Of a stretch of 64,000 bases of DNA, positions 61,127 through 64,000 are shown piece after piece. The stretch is from an uncultured Bacteroidales bacterium (GTDB lineage: Bacteria; Bacteroidota; Bacteroidia; Bacteroidales; Bacteroidaceae): assembly GCA_902799355.1 (NCBI GenBank), contig CADCAG010000005.1, positions 1 to 64,000 of the forward strand. The letters run 5' to 3'. A program made the position numbers and the translations under genes. The notes under the pieces are model-generated. The model was given only the letters and a program-made list of their open reading frames with translations. It was not told the origin of the DNA and made no database searches. Numbering within the stretch: the first letter of the stretch is position 1; every line of letters begins with the position of its first letter.

Positions 61127-62794
61127 GTGAAGAAAACTATCAGACATATCCAATACTATCTGTTGTTGAGCATGATGATGATATCGTGTTCAACTTCTGA
61201 CGATATGGCTGAACAGATCAACGAGACGACAGCTTCGGAAGCCAAGCAGGTAGACCTGCTGGTTAGCATGGGCAGTAAAGCTTCCAAACAGGCATCTACC
61301 CCAACCCATCGAGCCCCTACATTCACTGGGATGGATATGCTGGTGGCTATTCCTTATCGCACCAACGGGGCAAATGTGACAGCAAACGACGCTCCGCTGA
61401 TAGACCTCGTAGGTGCAGATGAAGACAACTTAGCGAAAGAATACGAGACAGCGAAATACAACACCTACTATGTGAATACCTGTCACCTGATGACAGGTAC
61501 AGACCGTATGCTGGTGTATGGAAAGGCAACAAAGCCATCAAACGCTGACCTTGCTGTATATGGTGAACTGAGCGCACTGCCTACCGTTCGTAAAAAGACG
61601 GAAGACATTCAGTTCAGTCTGACCTCTATCCGTAATACAACACAGGTACACGCTGATGCCCAGGCATTGGCAGACTATATGACCGCCATTGCCAACACTA
61701 CCGGTTGGAGCACGACAGACGATCCTACGCTGAAGAGCTATTATCTGGACTTTATCCGTATGGGTTCTGAAGGTGTCGGACTTATAAGCGGAGCAGCAGC
61801 CAATATCAGGGCATTCGTTGCAGCCCTCAAGTCTCTGCTGACAGGCAGAACAGATGACCTCAGCACCACCATCGTCGCCAATATTGGTGACGGTACTGCT
61901 ATTGCCGGCAATACCTACCCCCGCTCTCTCGGACTGCCTGATGGAGCCGCTGTTATCCGATGGACAGGCAATAAGTTTGAGGTACGCACAACGACGACTA
62001 CGCTCGACAATATCAACGGTATCAACCGTTATACCTATCCCGCAGAACTGATGTTCTTTGTAGATAGCCCCATACGCACCTCTGCGACAGAGGTATCGAA
62101 AAGCATCTATCAGAATACCAGCATATTGTGGAGTACATTCTTGGATGCATACTACACCGGCTCCACGACCGTCAATACGAATACCAAGGCGGTAGCTGTA
62201 GAGAATCCCATGCAGTACGGCGTTGCCAAGCTGGATCTCACACTGACCGGCATGAGCGCCACGCTGAAGGATGCTAAAGACAATGTGGTAACCAATGCCG
62301 ATATGTCAACGATGCCGCTTACAGGTGTTATCATTGGCGGACAGCATACCGTTGGTTTCAATATGAAGCCACAAGGCGAACAGACAGATGTCGACGGTCG
62401 TTTCATCTATGAGACAACTATAGATGCTTCGAACTTAGCGACCCAAGGCTACAAGACCAGCACACTGGTGCTCCAGTCTTACGACAACGAGAAAGTACCC
62501 GTCATCCTGGAGTTCGAGAACAAGACCGGACATGCGTTCACAGGTAAGGATGGCATCGTCTATCCAGATGCCCGTTTCTACCTCATCGCAATGATAGACC
62601 CTGCCGGACAGGGCTCAGGAGCATATGCAGACCGCGTGTTCACACAAGACTATACCACCACCATGTCGATGAGCGTGACATCGCTCGCCAAGGCATATAC
62701 CTGTATGCCCGACCTGCTGGCTCCACGTCTGGAGATTGGCGTTCAGGTGGTGACCAAATGGATTCAGGCAACCACCACGAATGTGGAACTATAA
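61127..62794 (+). CDS. Second Mfa1-type fimbrillin paralog
   Basis: The 555-residue lipoprotein starts at a GTG (61127; MKKTIRHIQYYLLLSMMMIS then Cys) and has the same C-terminal pattern as the major fimbrillin at 57698: YTYPAELMFFVDSPIRTSATE, a GVIIGGQHTVGFNM strand, LILEFENKTGHAF-type strands, ARFYLIAMIDP, RVFTQDYTTTMSMSV and YTCMPDLLAPRLEIGVQV. It lacks about 180 residues compared with the first copy. It is probably an accessory or tip subunit, or a second fimbrial stalk protein. The start lies 28 bp after the anchor gene. A GTG start is needed, since no ATG precedes the signal peptide. Confidence 0.8.
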   Translation: MKKTIRHIQYYLLLSMMMISCSTSDDMAEQINETTASEAKQVDLLVSMGSKASKQASTPTHRAPTFTGMDMLVAIPYRTNGANVTANDAPLIDLVGADEDNLAKEYETAKYNTYYVNTCHLMTGTDRMLVYGKATKPSNADLAVYGELSALPTVRKKTEDIQFSLTSIRNTTQVHADAQALADYMTAIANTTGWSTTDDPTLKSYYLDFIRMGSEGVGLISGAAANIRAFVAALKSLLTGRTDDLSTTIVANIGDGTAIAGNTYPRSLGLPDGAAVIRWTGNKFEVRTTTTTLDNINGINRYTYPAELMFFVDSPIRTSATEVSKSIYQNTSILWSTFLDAYYTGSTTVNTNTKAVAVENPMQYGVAKLDLTLTGMSATLKDAKDNVVTNADMSTMPLTGVIIGGQHTVGFNMKPQGEQTDVDGRFIYETTIDASNLATQGYKTSTLVLQSYDNEKVPVILEFENKTGHAFTGKDGIVYPDARFYLIAMIDPAGQGSGAYADRVFTQDYTTTMSMSVTSLAKAYTCMPDLLAPRLEIGVQVVTKWIQATTTNVEL

Positions 62795-62802
62795 TATAAG
62801 AA

Positions 62803-63963
62803 ATGACGAAGAATAGACATATATACCTCCTCCAATGGCTCTTGTGCAGCATTCTGACAGTGCTGTGCGCTGCCTGCTCTTCTGGTGATGAAGGAGAGGA
62901 AGTTTCACACAAGCAGGTGAAACTGGCTATCTATGTCTATGCTCCTGAGCAAGCGGCAGCTAAAAAGAATGCCGCACCAACTCGTGCTAACGTGGGTGAG
63001 GTGGATGACATCACCACTGAAGGTACCATCAAGAGCCTGCAGATATGGATTTACGAGTCAGAGTCGGGCAATTACGTCGGTTATTTCAATACCGAAGATG
63101 TGGTAGCACTGAATAATGGGCAAGGTACTACCTACCAGTTACCAGTATCTGACGAATTTGCTGCCGCCAAGCCCAATGTTAACGTCTATGTCTTGGCAAA
63201 TGTGACCACCGCCAACTGCGGTGTAGGGACATTGGACAAGGAGACGACGCGTACAGACCTGCTGGACGGTGCCAAGATAGCGAATGGATACTTTGGTTTG
63301 GAGCAAAATACAAGAAGCATACCGCCCGCTGGTCTGCCGTTTGCAGGTAAGTTGACCGCACAGCCCGTTGTTGGCGATGCCCCCACACTGCGTATAGGTA
63401 CGCTCAGTGCGGTTTCCACCGTTCAACTGACCCGTGCGGTGTCGAAGATGCGCTTCGTCTTTGCCAAGACGACAGGACAGCCAACGGTGAACATTACCAG
63501 CATCAAGATGAATGCCGCTATGATACCCGATGAGGAGTATCTTTTCAAAACTCCTGTTTCTATGTCCTATAATACTGAGGAGAAAGAGCTGCTGTCAACA
63601 GCTATTATTGATATCGCTGAGACTGCTGACCCCACCCAATATCTCTATCTGGGTCAAGAGGCACAGGAATATGAAGACCTGATTAATGAAGCAGCAAGTA
63701 AAACGACACCTGAGGTCACCGTAGAAGGCCCTGTCTATCTACGAGAGAGCGACAAGAAACTGGCAGGTACCATCACATACACCATTGATGGTGGAGCGGA
63801 ACAAACTGTTGACTTCGCCATGCAGCAGGCTGGCGACTTCAGCCGCAACCACACCTGGATTGTCTATGCATACTATGCCGGTGCTGGCAAGCTACAGGTG
63901 GAGTCACTATATGTTAAAGACTGGTCAACGAAAGAAGTCAATCACAACTTCTATAATTGGTGA
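62803..63963 (+). CDS. Minor fimbrial subunit (fimbrillin-like lipoprotein)
   Basis: The 386-residue lipoprotein has the signal LCSILTVLCAAC (Cys near residue 25) and a fimbrillin-type body: VKLAIYVYAPEQ, SLQIWIYESESGNYVGYF, NVYVLANVTTANCG, GLPFAGKLTAQPV, VQLTRAVSKMRFVFAK, and the closing VKDWSTKEVNHNFYNW. The LTRAVAK-like strand and the final YNW are typical of FimC-E/Mfa3-5 accessory subunits of Bacteroidales. It starts 8 bp after the paralog and is followed by another start, so the locus goes on beyond the window. Confidence 0.8.
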   Translation: MTKNRHIYLLQWLLCSILTVLCAACSSGDEGEEVSHKQVKLAIYVYAPEQAAAKKNAAPTRANVGEVDDITTEGTIKSLQIWIYESESGNYVGYFNTEDVVALNNGQGTTYQLPVSDEFAAAKPNVNVYVLANVTTANCGVGTLDKETTRTDLLDGAKIANGYFGLEQNTRSIPPAGLPFAGKLTAQPVVGDAPTLRIGTLSAVSTVQLTRAVSKMRFVFAKTTGQPTVNITSIKMNAAMIPDEEYLFKTPVSMSYNTEEKELLSTAIIDIAETADPTQYLYLGQEAQEYEDLINEAASKTTPEVTVEGPVYLRESDKKLAGTITYTIDGGAEQTVDFAMQQAGDFSRNHTWIVYAYYAGAGKLQVESLYVKDWSTKEVNHNFYNW

Positions 63964-63984
63964 TATTCAGTAAAAGAGTAAAGA

Positions 63985-64000
63985 ATGAGCATAAAGAATA
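63985..64000 (+). CDS. Start of a further gene, cut by the window end
   Basis: An ATG at 63985 follows 21 bases after the previous stop and a GAGTAAAG stretch, and reads MSIKN before the window ends. Its position suggests another fimbrial subunit, but only five codons are visible. Confidence 0.35.

Overview
The window looks like a chromosomal segment of a member of the Bacteroidales, most likely a Prevotella-type bacterium (Prevotellaceae). The evidence is the recurring Bacteroidetes promoter form TTG-N19/20-TAnnTTTG in front of many transcription units, the near absence of Shine-Dalgarno sequences, GH97, GH67 and GH3 enzymes, NigD-like and DUF4254-type proteins, secreted giants with T9SS-like C-terminal tails, and a FimA/Mfa1-type fimbrial locus. 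I see no insertion sequence, phage, CRISPR array or rRNA operon.

Layout. 1-820: the start of a secreted protein, a long rod-shaped RNA that I take for the Bacteroidetes 6S RNA, and a tRNA with anticodon CAT, all on the minus strand. 829-5683: a P-type Ca2+ ATPase, ribF, a CPBP membrane protease and rnhB, tightly packed on plus. 5702-13523: a hemicellulose (xylan side-chain) locus, with GH97, GH67 alpha-glucuronidase and GH3 on minus, divergent from a SGNH carbohydrate esterase on plus. 13523-19786: a NUDIX hydrolase, then topA-aroK-speA-argB. 19744-24031: a TPR histidine kinase divergent from a membrane-embedded AraC-type regulator, followed by an ECF sigma factor and a likely anti-sigma partner. 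24288-31564: radC-GT2-efp on minus, divergent from rpmH, and then a PASTA protein-rluD-ddl-acyltransferase-lipoprotein operon. 31568-33488: rubredoxin, a GT9 glycosyltransferase and a DUF4254-like protein on minus. 33633-40706: an RluA-like enzyme with an extra N-terminal domain, a Dabb protein, a superfamily 1 helicase, a GNAT-like protein, an acyl-CoA ligase and its XRE-cupin neighbour.

The last third is accessory surface biology. One operon (41024-56149, promoter at 40893, terminator at 56175) encodes four exported multi-module proteins of 1785, 2110, 501 and 623 residues. They are built from jelly-roll carbohydrate-binding-like modules, BspA-type leucine-rich repeats, InlB-like B repeats and chitobiase-C-like and T9SS-tail-like domains. 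The third ends in a canonical two-loop dockerin and has no T9SS tail. The fourth starts with a cohesin-like domain and ends in a T9SS-like tail. This suggests a locally encoded cohesin-dockerin pair that docks one surface protein on another, and it is the best candidate for an undescribed system here. It is followed by a fimbrial locus (56373 to the window end): a DUF3575/OmpA-like protein, two Mfa1-type fimbrillins, a FimB/Mfa2-type anchor and a minor subunit, with a very stable hairpin just after the first fimbrillin.

A second theme is short repeats. Simple arrays with a 7-10 bp period lie in promoter spacers, at gene junctions, at gene 3' ends and inside coding sequences as in-frame loops. 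A GC-rich palindromic element is embedded in frame, in opposite orientations, in the neighbouring genes ribF and rnhB. Protein functions are inferred from motifs that I read by eye; no database search was run.
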